From positions 22,549,869 through 22,613,868 of the forward strand of contig JAKZAP010000009.1 of assembly GCA_023053575.1 (NCBI GenBank): 64,000 bases of DNA, written 5' to 3'. Shown here piece after piece: positions 1 to 12,659 of the stretch (position 1 is the stretch's first letter; each line of letters opens with the position of its first letter). A model generated the notes under the pieces. That model was not told where the DNA came from, ran no database searches, and was given only the letters and a program-made list of their open reading frames with translations. The DNA is from Branchinecta lynchi (lineage: Eukaryota > Arthropoda > Branchiopoda > Anostraca > Branchinectidae). Both the position numbers and the translations under genes were made by a program.

Positions 1-116
1 GAATCATCAGTGTTTTAAAGGATTAAAGGACTCAGAATTTAGGGTAGGCTACCAGCATTTGGCATAGGCTACCCCAAAATCAAATATTCCTTCAGCCCAA
101 GCTGACTGCGAATCAT

Positions 117-327
117 TTTGATAGTGCAAAACGAATACGTCCGCTGAATTTCATAGGAGCTATATTTCGGCCGTTCTTGGCAAGGGTCCTCTTCAGGCTC
201 AAAGCCGCCGAAGTTGGGAAAACGAACTTGTGAAAAAGGCTTTGAGCCTGAAGAGGACCCTTACCAAGACGAGCCGAAATGTAGCTCTAATAAAATTCAG
301 ATAACGTATCTGTTTTACACTATCAAA
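117..327. repeat. Hairpin element, 'GGACCCTTGCCAAGAAGGGCCGAAATAT' type family, copy 1
   Basis: Two inverted arms (about 117-205 and 238-327) share the same blocks in opposite order: TGATAGTG(C/T)AAAAC, the stretch around AGCTATATTTCGGCC, CTTGGCAAGGGTCCTC and TCAGGCTCAAAGCC. Related hairpins lie at 4543-4684, 13860-15012 (split), 34388-34995, 37025-37200 and 63592-63680. No coding capacity is seen. The open frame inside it simply reads through the arms. Confidence 0.7.
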
Positions 328-800
328 TACATCCCAAAATCAGGGATTTGTGGTGAACTGGTTGGCAGTGCATTTTCTGAGCAATCACGTGCTTTGTCCA
401 TTTCTCAAGCCCTGACCTCATCTTTAGCACCAAACACTCCATTGCAGCTTGATCTAAACACAAGCTGCGCCACTATTTTACACACTATTCAAGAATCACC
501 AGTTCCGGCGGCAAAAATCTTCTCATAAACACATTCTTCCACTTTTCAAATCCTCTACCCTAAGTAGTTCAAATTCCCGCTAGCGAAAATCATGCTCACT
601 TCAACAGGATTATTTGCTATAACTGTAGCAGCAGAGATACGGAAATAAACAAAACACTTAGGAATGGTACACTTGCACTACTGTGCTGCCCAGCTTGCTG
701 TCCCCCAGCACGTTCTGTAGAATCCACTACGCTGATCTTCCACCCAAGAGACATATGAGTAAAACACTAGAAATAGAAAAAGACGTGACTGAGACATTAT

Positions 801-1212
801 GCGTATTCTCGCCGTTCCCGGAGGACTCCTTTTGAGGAGTCCCTACGTTTTTGTTTGTCCCAGGGACTCACTCCCCCTATTCTCGCGAGTCCCCACGAAC
901 GGGGAAGGCTTCGATTATCATAGCCATCATCAAAAAGGACTCCCCTTCAGATTAGGAGGGGAATTGATCTTTGCTGGTGTTGATGCAATGACAGACAATT
1001 GAAAACAATCAGAACAAACAAAACCAAAAATAAAGCGGATCCCGACTAATTTTGTCAACTGCATATTTCTTTTTTGAACAAAATCCATTTTGGAACCTTT
1101 CCCCGTGTTCTCGTTGTTTTCAATACGCGGAGTCCGCGGGGAATGACTCCCTCTATTCTCGCCGTTCCCTTTGATTCCCCGAGGGGTCCTCAAGGAACGG
1201 CGAGAATACACC
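801..1212. mobile_element. MITE, ATTCTCGCCGTTCC family, copy 1
   Basis: Terminal inverted repeats GTATTCTCGCCGTTCC (left) and GGAACGGCGAGAATAC (right) bound about 412 bp. A second copy with the same internal order is at 48594-49005. The flanks carry TAT on both sides (798-800 and 1213-1215), consistent with a 3-bp target duplication. Internal sequence is rich in GGAGTCC/GGACTCC and has no transposase. Frames running through it are chance. Confidence 0.75.
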
Positions 1213-3605
1213 TATCCATACGGGTATAAAGTTCAATTTTCGCATTCTGACGTGATTTACCTAGTTCGCTCCGATAATCTCCAGAACGAAGCTCAGTCAA
1301 TCAATCAAACAGTTAAATTTATTTTCAAAACCAATACAACAGTCAAGCCGATTTGTTCGTTCTCGTCCATATTAATTTTAATTAATTAGTTATAATTAAT
1401 TGTAATTATATAAAAAAGATAATTTTACGCTGGAAAAACAATTGAAGATTTTTCCTTAAATATCTGATTTTGTGAAATTCTTCTCTGAAAATTGGTTGGA
1501 GTTAAAAAAATTTACACTATTTTGGATATAACAACGACTTGTCAAATATTCACATCTATATACAATTAATGATGCCAGATAGGAAGGTTGACGAAGGCGG
1601 GAACAAAACTTCTTAGGTAACGAGTCGTCGTGTGTTTAATTGAGCTGCAATTTGGCTCTATGGATTACTTCCAAGCCGGATACTCGTCAAAGTGCCCGGC
1701 CATTTTTAGCATGTTTTTTGAAAAGAGAATTAAGCCTCCACGCTTTATAAAACGAAACAAAAATGGGTGTTGTATTTCAATGAGTAAAATGGGAAACATT
1801 TGAAACGTCAAGCGGCTAGTACAAAACAGGACTCGGCACGAGTGTGGGAGCATCTAGCGGCACTAGTCGGAACCATCCACATAGTCAAGCTCAAAATAGA
1901 TCTTGACACTTAATTTGCGTTTTTTGGATGTAGTTTTGGCGTAGTTTCGCAGAAAAGCCGTTTTATTTATCCATTCCATTTGCTGTAGTTTCAAACCTGA
2001 AACTACGGAGCTCAAACTACAAACTGCCTCGCAGACGTAGTTTGGTCTAGTTTGATTTTTCGAAAACAAGAACTCAATAAAGCGCAAGTAAGACATAACA
2101 AGAGCCAAACTAAAAGCTTTGACGAAACAAAAGTGAATCGAAAAAAGACGCAGCTTTAGTCAGATAAACGGAAAAACATTTAGCTGGTATGAGAATTATT
2201 TTTTTTTAGCTAAATGCTTGGGATTATTTGTTTTCTTCACTAATTTGTTTTGGCTTGAATGCCATCTCTACCCAGCACACAGCCAAAATTTTTAGAAGAA
2301 CATGTGTGCTGCTAAGCTATGGTACACTGTCTGACCCCCCAAATAAATTACGAGCGAAGAACTGAAGGACTATTATCAGAAAGAGAATTATTATCATGAA
2401 TTAGAATTATTTATTGAGGCAAACGCCTTTTTGGTGCAACTATATTATTATAATTATAAAGACTGATTCGTTTTTATGGCACTCGCCACCAGGTGCCATA
2501 TACCGATCGTAATTCCGTCGGTCCCATGTTTGCGAGTTAGGGTTTTTCCAGATGGGCTAGGACGATGAAACTTGGCAGGAATATCAGGGACCCGACCAGA
2601 TTAACTAGAAAATAGCATCTTGCCCGATCCGACATCGTGGGGGGAGGGGCGGAGGCGGAGTCCGAAATTTTGTGTCACGCTTAAATCTCAAACGGGTGAT
2701 TGAATCCTAATGAAACTTGACATTCGAAAAGATCTAGTGTCTCAGATGTCCCATATCAAGTCCAGACCGGAGCCGATAAATGTGGAGGGGGGACACAGGA
2801 AATCTTCTGACACGCTTAGAGTGGAGCGATCGAGATAAAACTTGGTGGGAAGAACAAGCACAAGCTTTAGGGACATCACTGACAGAAACGGACCGGGTTC
2901 GGGCACTGTGGGGCGAGTTGGGGGGGGGGGGGGGCTGGAATTCCGGCAATCGTGAATAAAGGTACTTCTAGATGTTCTCCCGATGAAAAATTTCTAGCCT
3001 GCGTAGTATGAACTCTGTAGTAGAACTCTGATCAGTTCAACTACTCAAAATTTCTTAGAGTTATTTAGAGGCGAAAGCCTTTTCTCTTGCATTGTCTTGC
3101 ATTCTCTTGCATTATGATTATTATTATTATTACTGGAACGAACTTACACGAAAAACACCTGTTTATTCATTCTTAAATTATTTATCTCTCTCAACTCGCT
3201 TTTCAACAACATATTCAGGCACTTCTTCCCCTTCGCTAAACTAGAATCAGAAGCTAAGACAAACTTGCTGATTGAAATTTCTAGTAAAGCGAAGATGCGG
3301 TATGCACACATCGACGAAACAAAGGAGGTCATATCTTTTTTTCGGCGTGTTCAAAATATGGAGTTATTGGACCCAGACCTGGAGCACGACTGATTGAGTT
3401 TCAGTAGGGACGTTCACTATCGCTAGTGGTGCTAGTTTAGCTGCTATTCGAGTGTGTGTCACTTTTGTCAAGTCTTGGCGCTACTTCCTGGTGTTATTAT
3501 TATATAGAATAGTAGAATAGTAGTTTATTCACTCACATTTTCACGGTTACAAAACCAAAATTGGTGAGTACTGTCATAACATAAACATTTAAAAGCACGT
3601 ACAAA
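1213..3605. other. Intronic sequence without recognised gene
   Basis: AT-rich intronic DNA. About 1440-1525 is a short block repeated at 13975-14050. About 2975-3055 resembles one end of the CCCGATGAAAAATTT MITE family. A 13-base G run lies near 2924. I see no exon with splice borders and no RNA gene. Confidence 0.5.
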
Positions 3606-4183
3606 TCGCTACACTGGAATGAAACTACCCTACGTCCAAATGGGCTCCGATTGAAACTATCCTACCTCCAAATGCGCTCCGATTGAAACTATCCTACCTC
3701 CAAATGTGCTCCGATTGAAACTATCCTATGTCCAAAACAGCTACTTTTCAGGAGAGCTATTTGAAGTTTTTAACATTATTTTATTATACTTTAGAATGGC
3801 AATATCTTAAGTCCAAACAAACTATCCTATGTCCTTCAGCTCATCAAAATCTACTGCTTGAAACAATCCCAAGTCCAAATAAGGACTTAGAATAGTTTCA
3901 CGGCGTGATAAAAGCAACTTTGCAACATAGGAAAAGAAAGAAAAAGACGATTTGGAAGACATTTAGCGGCGTGGTGCCAATTCTGACTGCAAATTCGGAC
4001 TCAGCACACAATTTCGCACAAGATAGACTACTAATGAACCATTTTTTCCATTTTTGGACATAGGATAGTTTCAATCGGAGCACATTTGGAGGTAGGATAG
4101 TTTCAATCGGAGCGCATTTGGAGGTAGGATAGTTTCAATCGTAGCCCATTTGGACGTAGGATAGTTTCATTCCAGTGTAGCGA
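3606..4183. repeat. Foldback element with internal ~36-bp tandem units
   Basis: The ends TCGCTACACTGGAATGAAAC and GTTTCATTCCAGTGTAGCGA are exact inverted copies. Each arm (about 3606-3738 and 4055-4183) holds three to four tandem units built on GATTGAAACTATCCTACC. The middle (3739-4054) carries looser versions of the same motif. No coding signal. This is a structured non-autonomous foldback. Confidence 0.8.
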
Positions 4184-4542
4184 AATGGTCAAAGGCTATT
4201 TAAAATTTCAACAATCTTTGGTACAAAACTATTTTAGTAACGGCTGTGTTTGGCCGCTACTGGTTGGAATGTTGGGACCTTTGTAGAGACTGCTCGCTCT
4301 TGCCTTTCCCTTACATTGTTGTATGGGGGAGGGAGAAACTCATTGTAGATGGGGTGCTAAATAAGTTTTTTTTACCGATCTCGAGGCATAGGTTCAGTCT
4401 CCGTTTCTCCAATGTATCATTTGTGTATGTGCTTAGAAGAAGGGAGTAGGGTACTTTTGGGCCCTTTATGGATAATATGGAGAGCGCGTTTTTGTATTCT
4501 TTCACTACGGGAGTTTTGATCTGCAGTCAGACCAAAAGGCTG

Positions 4543-4684
4543 TATATGACGATGCAAAACGGATAAGTAAGCTCCATTTTATTAGAGCTATATTTCGGCC
4601 CTTCTTGGCAAAGGGTCCTCTTCATATCGAAATATAGCTCTAATAAAATGTAGCTGACTTATCCGTTTTGCACCGTCAGATATG
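4543..4684. repeat. Short hairpin element, same family as 117-327
   Basis: Arms containing AAAACGGATAAGT and ACTTATCCGTTTTG, plus the AGAGCTATATTTCG block and its inverse, fold onto each other with almost no loop. The order of blocks matches the hairpin at 117-327. Confidence 0.65.
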
Positions 4685-4745
4685 GGCTTCTAGCTCTTGT
4701 TCTGCTAGTTGTGAACAGTGTTGGCTGATGTTGGCCAGGTAGGGA

Positions 4746-6153
4746 GCGGTGACCAGGGGCGTCGCAAGTGCATTTTCGGTGGAGGGGTGCAGAGCCAAAA
4801 TTTTACCGAATCTTTCAAGAATTTTACCGAACTAAGAATTCGAGCTTTAAATTATGGAACAGAAACGATTACGTAGGAAGAGTAACAATAAAAGGCAGCA
4901 TGAACGACGATAAGCCAACTATTAGGCGCCATTTTGGCGAAGCCCACATAGAGAATACGTTGCCGGGCATGATTGCAGTAACAGCTACTATCTATTATAG
5001 CGAACAGAAAATTAAATCGAGCGCCGCAGGCGAAAATTTTCGAAATCCATTTTTTTTTGTTTTTGTAGGCTAAAATTTAATTGCTTCTATTACAAATTGT
5101 ATCATTTACCGTTGATGAAATACCGAGACTCTTAAGAAGTTCTAGAAAACGGATGGAGCGACGTTCCGGCAGCAGCAGCAACTGTAGTCTAGTCAATATA
5201 CTACCTATGATAACATAAAGTGAGCGCCGCAGGCGACATTTTTGTTTGCTTTTTCCTGCCAAATTTAATTTTCATTCAAATTCTAGCTTTTAATGTTTCG
5301 AAATCTCAATCCTAAAACTGGCTTAAAACCCCCGTCAAATGACGCGCCCTTCCACAAAATAGAGAACATTACGAAAAGTGCTGCAGGCGGAATTTTCGAA
5401 ATATTTATGATCAGATTTTCTTTTTGGGATCCGAAAGTAAGGACTATCGATGATATCACAGATCATCAATTTTGTCTGCGACAAGTGCTTCACTCGACCT
5501 CTTCTGAATTTCGAGGTTCGTGGTAACTTCCGGATCCTGGCAATTACAACGAATAAGTTACCGAATCTCAGTTATTATACCGAATAAGTTTAGACCGATA
5601 GCGTGTTTGGGATTCTGTATAACCACCGTATCCCGGTTAGTATACCGAATTGTTTCGGTATCGAAAGACTACCGAACAATATTCATATTCGGTATACTTT
5701 CGTCGAAACTGGAACAAAGTCAGGATTCGTGGTTAACTTCCGAATCCTGGAAATTACACTTAATTAATTACCGAATCCCAATCATGACACCGAATAATTC
5801 TGAACCAACAGCTTATTCGGGAGTCTGTGTAACTGCGGAATCTCCATAAATATACCGAATAGTTTCGGCATTGAAAAATTACCAAATGATTTCAGTAATT
5901 CTCTCACCAAATTCGTGATAACTAACGAATACTGGCAACTATACCGAATCCCGATCATTATACCGAAGAGATTTGTACAGATAGCCTATTTAGGAGTCTT
6001 AATATATCTACCGAATCGCCGTAAATCGAAAAAATACCGAACAATTTTAGTAAACTTTTGGGCCTCCGGCCCAAAATTTTACCGAATCTCAAAAAGGTGG
6101 GGGGGGGGGGGGGTGCTGCACCCCCCCCCCCTTGCGACGCCCCTGGCGGTGAC
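4746..6153. mobile_element. Non-autonomous hAT-like element with 8-bp TSD
   Basis: The element proper is 4754-6145 (1,392 bp), bounded by CAGGGGCGTCGCAAG and its inverse CTTGCGACGCCCCTG. The 8 bases GCGGTGAC lie directly outside both ends (4746-4753 and 6146-6153). An 8-bp duplication with CAGGGG-type termini is the hallmark of hAT transposons. The inside has many scattered ACCGAAT-type words and two long runs near the right end (G then C, 6097-6132). No hAT transposase frame is visible, so it would need a partner in trans. A possible second end, CAGGGGCGTCA, is at 57799. Confidence 0.85.
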
Positions 6154-6806
6154 AGTTCACTTCCACTTTCACGGGATCGAATACTATGTAAGTAAAGATG
6201 GGGCGGCAACTTACCGAAATTTTGATTTCATCTAAAGATTATTTGTTTCTTATTTAAGTCATACGCTAGGTAGATAATTGCAAGTTGTTGTGTTCAGTTA
6301 TTTATTTATGAAATACAAGTACTATTAGTAAATTGCAGCACAAGTCCTTAGGACTTTCTTTTTGCTGCAATAGGACATTAGTCATGTTAATTTATTTTAT
6401 TTCCAATGTTTTGGTTAAAAATAAAAAATCTACCTACCTATGATAAATATGTTAAAGAAAATAATATATAAAACTGGCTAGTCAGACAATTCAATACTAG
6501 ATACTATCGACACGGATATGCTCTTTTTCTAAATTTTGTTTTTGGACCCTTCAGTCCTTCAAAAAACAACTAAAAGAGTCATTTTCAAGTGAAAACAGTT
6601 GAGGGTTGGTATTTGTAAATGTATTTAACGTTTGTTCTAAAAAGGAGAATTATTGAATGAGCTCCTTATTTGTATGCTCGTTCCCATAGGCCGCATGGCC
6701 TTTTTTTTAGGCGGGCATGTAGTCTGTTGTAGAAAGTGTAGGCTATTATTTTTTTGGTGTTAATAAATAATCTGAAAAAAATTAAAAATTATCTTATTGT
6801 TCTTAC
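6146..6806. other. Intron sequence, nothing recognised
   Basis: AT-rich intronic DNA between the hAT copy and the 6.8 kb exon. Some stretches resemble a retrotransposon tail (around 6390-6480), but I cannot support a feature. Confidence 0.4.
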
Positions 6807-6970
6807 CTGATAATAAAGGGTACTTGGCGCATTAGGCGGCACGGTGAAGGTCAAGTTGCCCGACGCCCCTTCTTTACAACTGAGATTTAGAGTTTTAAAA
6901 TATTCCTCATAATCTTCATAGAGCTCAGCCTTTGACTGTGGGGTGACTACATAATTACAAAGACGACCAG
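6807..6970 (-). CDS. Skeletor-like DOMON protein, exon 6 of those visible
   Basis: On the minus strand a T-rich tract ending in CAG opens the exon at 6970, and CAG|GTAAGA closes it at 6807. The 164 bases complete a codon begun in the previous exon and give 54 residues, starting GRLCNYVVTP and ending NAPSTLYYQ, finishing in phase 0. GRLC..., the cysteine in LNLSC, and APxTLYYQ match the C-terminal region of Skeletor-type proteins, where the next residues are usually C..H..LGWKI. That continuation is not in the window. The function of this family is poorly defined (matrix, cuticle or membrane associated). Confidence 0.85.
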
Positions 6971-7038
6971 CTGAAAAAAAAAGATTATTAAAAAAGACAT
7001 CGAGAAAATTAAACTAATGGAGTTAAAACAAGCAACTT

Positions 7039-7452
7039 CCCGATGGAAAATGTGTAGCCTCTGTAGTTGTATGGTAGTTGTACGAAAAAGTTGCATGTAT
7101 TCACTGTAAAAGTTTCTCCGTATAAAGATTAAAGTTAACTGCAGTATTTGCTAATCAGATTTATCTTATCTCGATCTGGTATTAATCTTATCTGCGTAGA
7201 GATAAGAATAATCCGAGTAGCAAATATTGCAATTAACTTTAATCTTTATCCGGAAAAACTTTTACAGTGTTGATATGCAGTAAAATACTTTAATTTAATG
7301 TGCCTCACACTAAGTAGTAGTATTCAGGAGCATCCCGCTTTGCTTCGTATCATCTAGAATTGCTATAGTAGCATGTAGTAGCATCAGTTGGTACTGCATG
7401 CTACTTTTTCGTACAACTTCATGCTACTATTTTGAGATATTTTTTCATCAGG
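7039..7452. mobile_element. MITE, CCCGATGAAAAATTT/TACTAC family, with a second MITE nested in it
   Basis: Ends CCCGATGGAAAA and TTTTTTCATCAGG bound a body full of TAGTAG/CTACTA words. Other copies are at 14135-14990, 31451-32267, 42745-42999, 44530-45064, 48201-48418, 57812-58113 and 60990-61283. At 7102-7269 a different element interrupts it, with its own inverted ends CACTGTAAAAGTTTCTCCG and CGGAAAAACTTTTACAGTG. A partial relative of the nested element is at 12115-12250. Confidence 0.75.
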
Positions 7453-10179
7453 TTGTTTCTTAGGAAGCGAATATGTTAGTCGATCAGTTGGGCCCTTTAT
7501 GGGGGGCAGGAGGGCCTTCTTTGTCTTCGAAAGCCCTGATCTTACCTATAAAGCGTTTTTACATTCACTATGGTGATTACTCCCCGGTCTTATAACCCGT
7601 TTACGGACTATCCGTTGTCTGGTTATCCCTCACCGCGGTGGACTATCCCACGACCAGTTCAGCAAGTAAGTAAGTACATAAGTAAGTTTTGAAGAGAAAA
7701 TGGAGACTAACCTACTAATGATGAAGAAAAACCTACTAATGATGATTAAACATACTAAGTGACGAAAGACATGAAAATTTAGGAGATAGTCCGGGCGCCA
7801 CTGAAACGTATCTCGCTTATTTACGAGTTGAGGTGATCAGAAAGACACAGTCAGTTTGATGATAGTTTCCGACTATGTCCAACACGCTGAATCTGAATAT
7901 GGGTGGTGGCAAAGGCCTATAAAATGTGTCCAGACTGTTTATTTTTTTTTAAGGTTGTACTAGAACAATTTAGTTGCAAGGCATCTCATTTTATTCCTAA
8001 CAATGCCCTCTCTTAGAACAAGTTGATTTTTGTCCGATATCTCATATAGTCACGAAGCTATAGGCTAGTATCTATTAATTTTCTCTGAAAATCTCGAAAT
8101 TCAAAGGTTTATATCCAGGTTCGGCACGTATCTCGTAACTCAATATATTTCTAGGATTTTTTATACTTTACCAGAATCTGGCTTGGGTACTGAGCTTCAC
8201 ATTGCCGTTAAGTTCCAAGCACCAACTTTTCTGTGAAGCCATAAAGAATTTTTTGAAAAAGTATAGGCCAAAAATGTATGAGAAAATATGTCTTTGCAAA
8301 ATGGTGATGTGACACAACATTGTATACTAGAATTTGGCGAAGAACTCAAGTGTCACCTTTATTTTTCAACCAAATACTAACTACGGTTTTTATAGGCTAA
8401 TTACTGATTTATAGGCCTTATTTTATTTCTGAAAAATGGTACTGCGAGACATGTTTCTATGCCAGATTTTAACCCCGATTCCAACGGTAGTGTTGGTTTG
8501 ACCATCGTGTGTCAAATTTAGTTGATATAAGCTATTTAATTTGCTATAAGGTCTAATTTACTTGCAAATATTGTTATAAGTCCAGATTATAATGAATCCA
8601 AAGGTAGTAGACTGACCAAGAAGCATCACTCACTCTTTACAGAAGCTGTAGCTGCAAGTTAAGAGTGCTAACACGACTAAAGAGTGTTATGTAACGTGGG
8701 CTACTGTACATTTATTTTCAAATCCTTAAGCTGGGAAAATTGATCTAAAGTAAAGCTGCCAAAACATGATTCGCGCGCATTCCAACGGTTTTCTCCAACA
8801 ACTACAAGTTCGTGTCTGAATACGAGCTGTCGGCACCACGTCAGGACAGGTGTGAGGACACCAGACAAGGGTCATTATTTGCCGCACGCAGTCTAGTGTA
8901 ATAGATGGTCGAAGCCTTGTTGACAGGTGGATGCAAGAGCGTCAGCCCCGAGGTCACTGGACTGACCCCTAAAGTGTCGTGACAGGCCAGCCAAACTTGA
9001 GGGGGTTGAAGGACTATTTTTTTGCCATATACCGATAAAACAAATTTCATAAAATATGCAAGGTTTCGGGCTCGTACATAATGATGTTTAGAATATCACT
9101 CCTCACTTTCAGTGCAAGCTCCGCAATTTACTGAATGACCTGAGACTTAACAGAAAATGTAGCAAATGTCGTTTTTGCCTTTCGGTAAGGTAATATCAGG
9201 CCCACTAGTGCAATGTAGCAGCCCTATCCTACGACAGCCCATGATTTTGTGGTCTCAGTTTGGTGGATCGGAAAGACGTTATCACAGAACTGAATATAAA
9301 GCTCGGGTTCATAGACCGGGTAACATCTACAGAGGATTTTACAGAGACTTTCGTTCAAGCGAGCAGCGAAAGGTCACTACAGGAAAATTGTTTAGTGTTA
9401 TCCTCCTTTAGACCCACCCCCTGTTTTTTTTCTTTTGTTTTCTTTCTTTCTCGTTCCTTCTTTCCCTTATTTTCTCTCTCCTTTTATTTAAAGTTGAAAC
9501 AATAGGTTATTTTTTTCATCTCCTCTTTTTTTTCTCTTTATATAGAATGTTCAGTTAGTTGATTCTGTTTGATGTTTAAATTATTATCGGATATTTCCCT
9601 GCCCTAGCCAAGCACTGCACTTGTGCTTTCCTAGCAGAGATGTAAATTGTGTATTTTTTTGTCTTTAAATATAGTCCAATGAAACTGAAACTGAATAGTT
9701 CGCGATAGTTCTGTACCATAGTGACTACAATGGCTGTATGATTCGCTTCAACAATTACTTGGGAACAGTAGCATTTGGAGACAGACAGCCACGAGCGTGT
9801 CTACTTCTTCATGTGTCCTGCATAAGGTAGATTCCGGGTTGGATTAAAAGTAATTTCTAGATGGGACAATGTTTTAGCACCTTTATTCTTTCACTGAATC
9901 CGCCAGAGAGGTAATGAATGAATCCCAAGTCAGACTGACAGAAATGGCTCCAAAACTCAGAAAATACAGCATAATATCCCAGTTTTCTAGTACCATGCAC
10001 TTTGCGACGACGAGACTCTTCGTCCCTAAACTTGCTATGCGATTGTGACATCCTCTACTGCCTTTCGGAACAACAGGACGCCCGGAAATGTTTATAAGAC
10101 CGACCACGCCGCCGTACTTTTATGATTTTTGTAACACTAACTCGTTTTATCACCTTTATTTACTGACATTCAGAGGATT
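7453..10179. other. Intron, no confident gene; possible retrotransposon 3' end near 9420-9690
   Basis: About 7550-7690 is related to the foldback at 39.4-40.3 kb (TTATAACCCGTTTACGG). About 9420-9690 is pyrimidine-rich and ends in ATGAAACTGAAACTGAA, which looks like a non-LTR retrotransposon tail. The frames at 9166-9505 upstream of it match no domain I recognise. No splice-bounded exon was found. Confidence 0.4.
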
Positions 10180-10440
10180 TAGCTCACGAGAGAAGAAACA
10201 CAACAAGAGCAGGATTTGATCTCAGGAACATAGGTGTGAGCGTCTGGAATCGGTCAGAGAGGCTGTAAGTCTGGCATCATTCAAGAGAATGGTCAAATCC
10301 CATTATTTGAAAAGGAAAGAAGTGTGATAAGAGAAAAGGGTATTTATTTAAAAAAATAATAATTGCCCCCTCCCCCCCCCAAAGGGGGGGAGGTAATATA
10401 GTAATATAGCGGATTCATGGTGGTTAGAATTACGGCCACA
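10180..10440 (+). pseudogene. Non-LTR retrotransposon, C-terminal RT fragment and 3' end
   Basis: Read on the plus strand, 10200-10331 gives the typical last residues of non-LTR polyproteins: a VSVWNR block followed, after a one-base frame change near 10255, by ASFKRMVKSHYL and then a stop. An A-rich 3' segment follows. Only the C-terminal tail survives, with no catalytic core. It is decayed and should not make protein. Confidence 0.5.
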
Positions 10441-11311
10441 ATCAGGATTTTTTTTGTCTTAAAAGTGGCCGCTAACGGTAAATTGTTTGCTTAATTTATG
10501 TGTTTTTGATGAAATTAAAAAAAATGTCTATGTCTATGTGTCGATCAGCTACAATATGAAGCTCGTTATAAATTTTGGGGGTCGATTTAAAGGTGTTGCA
10601 AGGATTCGTTTTGAAAATGTCGATGTTTTCGATTTTGTCTGGCACACTTGCGACCGGATTATTCGGGTTAAAGGCATGAAATTTACCACCAAACCATTTC
10701 CCTTGATGGTGCTAGTTGCTACTACTTCGCTTTGACAGCCTTCTAAATGTAGTGTTGCGAATGAACTCGGGAAAAATGACTTGGTAGGCTATCCGAACTA
10801 TGGGCCAACTACAGCCAGAACCTTTGTAACAGCTTCTGATTCAACATGAACGCTGGGACCGGTTTTGGTTTTCGAGTGTTTGGCCTTTTTATTTCGCCAT
10901 CTATATAGGCTTTACTTCTAATCTTGAAAAAGGGATTGTGTTTTCCAGCGAAATATGCTTCCGTGCCTTTAAACCACATGCACTTGACCTCAGGTGGCTC
11001 TTTGCCACTGTCTCAGCAGCGACTTGATTTGAGTCACCAATGATTCCTAGTTATGTTTAAATGATCTAATACAACAAAAACTTCGAGAACAACAGACTTC
11101 GACGGAAGAAACCACATTATTGAAAAGATTTTACTGGCGTTTCTCAAAGAGTACACTCATATTCACGTATATTATCAGTCCCGGGAACTCGACTAAGTAC
11201 AGTGAAAATCCAAGCAAAAGATAGTATGAGGATACTTGACAACTTTATTGAAATCAGTGTAATTACTTCCCGATATATCCCCGGCTAAGCATGGGCAGCA
11301 TTTTCAGCTAC
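10441..11311. other. Intron, nothing recognised
   Basis: An 82-codon frame at 10487-10735 has no recognisable domain and no splice context. No repeat structure is evident. Confidence 0.35.
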
Positions 11312-11846
11312 AGCTTCTGGGGATCGACTAAAACCAGGAAGGGAAGGGAACGCGAGGAAAGCAGGAAGGGCATACTAAAACCAGGAAGGGCATTCTAAAA
11401 CGAGGAAGGGCATACTGAAACGAGGAAGGCTATCGCCATAATTCGCCGAGTCGTTCCCTTCCTCTATTTAGTATTATTTGAGGGGGCGGCAGCTTTTCAA
11501 ATTCAAAATTTACCATCTCTTCCTCGTTTTAGTATCCTGACATGTGTAGGCATTAAGTTTTAAGGCATTAAGCACAATTTTTATAGTTGCCGATTCCTCA
11601 CTGAACTTAATGCCTATCCATGTCAGGATACTAAAACGAGGAAGGGATGGTGAACTTTGCATTTGAAAAGTTGCCGAACCCTCAAATTATACTAAATAGA
11701 GGAAGGGAACGGTGCGGCGGATTCTGCCGACAGCCTTCCTGGTTTTAGTATGCCCTTCCTCGTTTTGTCCTTCCTGGTTTTAGTATGCCCTTCCAGCTTT
11801 TCTCGCGTTCCCTTCCCTTCCTGGTTTTAGTCGATCCCCAGCTTCT
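11312..11846. mobile_element. 521-bp foldback element with 7-bp TSD
   Basis: The element 11319-11839 is nearly all inverted arm, from GGGGATCGACTAAAACCAGG to its inverse. The arms contain repeated AAAACGAGGAAGGG and AAACCAGGAAGGG words, and the turn lies around 11565-11612. AGCTTCT is duplicated outside (11312-11318 and 11840-11846). There is no coding sequence. Confidence 0.85.
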
Positions 11847-12351
11847 GCCCAGCGTTGTGCTGCTTCCGGGTCGGTTTACTACCTTATGGAGCTCCGTGGG
11901 TTCATTATAATCTAGATTTACAACGATATTTCCAATAAAATTAGAGCATCGGATAGCCTATGCCAACCGAGTTTGACACACGTTCTGTAAGACGATTTCT
12001 AATTTCTTCGAGATGCCTTAAGGCGAAAGCGATATGTTGTAATCGGTCCTTGATACCAACAGTCCCAACACCTATTTCCCGCCTCATACTATAACAAAAA
12101 TCTTGCAGTATTTGCTATTGAGATTTTGTTTCTACTGAGATAAGTTTATCTCTAATTCGGATTAATCTTATCCCAGTAGAGATAAGATTAATCCTAGTAG
12201 TAAATACTGCAATTAACTTTAATCCTTACTCGGAGAAACTTTTTTCAGTGCATACTGCCCGCTAAAACCTCGATTACCTCGTGCCAAAGCACAAAAAGTT
12301 CCAGTTCTCAATCCCGTCTGCACCAGAACCAAGCGTTACAGAAAGAGCTTT

Positions 12352-12627
12352 GAGCGTGTTCCACTCTTCTAACAATAGTAACTAATAGTTACTATTCGGT
12401 TCCAACCTCACTAAAGGTTACTACACTGACCGTTCCAACCTTATCAAAATAGTAACTATTTGCTTACCATGCTCAGGAGCATAGAAAGCGTAGTAACGAC
12501 GGATATTTGTAACGTGATTGGCTTGAGTGATATTTTGGCGAAAATCGAAAAATACGTTCCAGCCTTGACGCCAAGAAGCCAAAATTCGTGACGTCATGCG
12601 TAGTAACTACTAGGATGGAACACGTTC
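12352..12627. mobile_element. MITE, GAGCGTGTTCCACC family, copy 1
   Basis: Inverted ends GAGCGTGTTCCAC and GGAACACGTTC. The body carries several AGTAACTA / TAGTTACT words and the sequence GTGACGTCATGCGTAGTA. Other copies: 15023-15317, 44666-44970 and 61957-62238. No coding capacity. Confidence 0.8.
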
Positions 12628-12659
12628 TTTGTGCCAGCGTTAGCCGAAGTTTTGAACAA

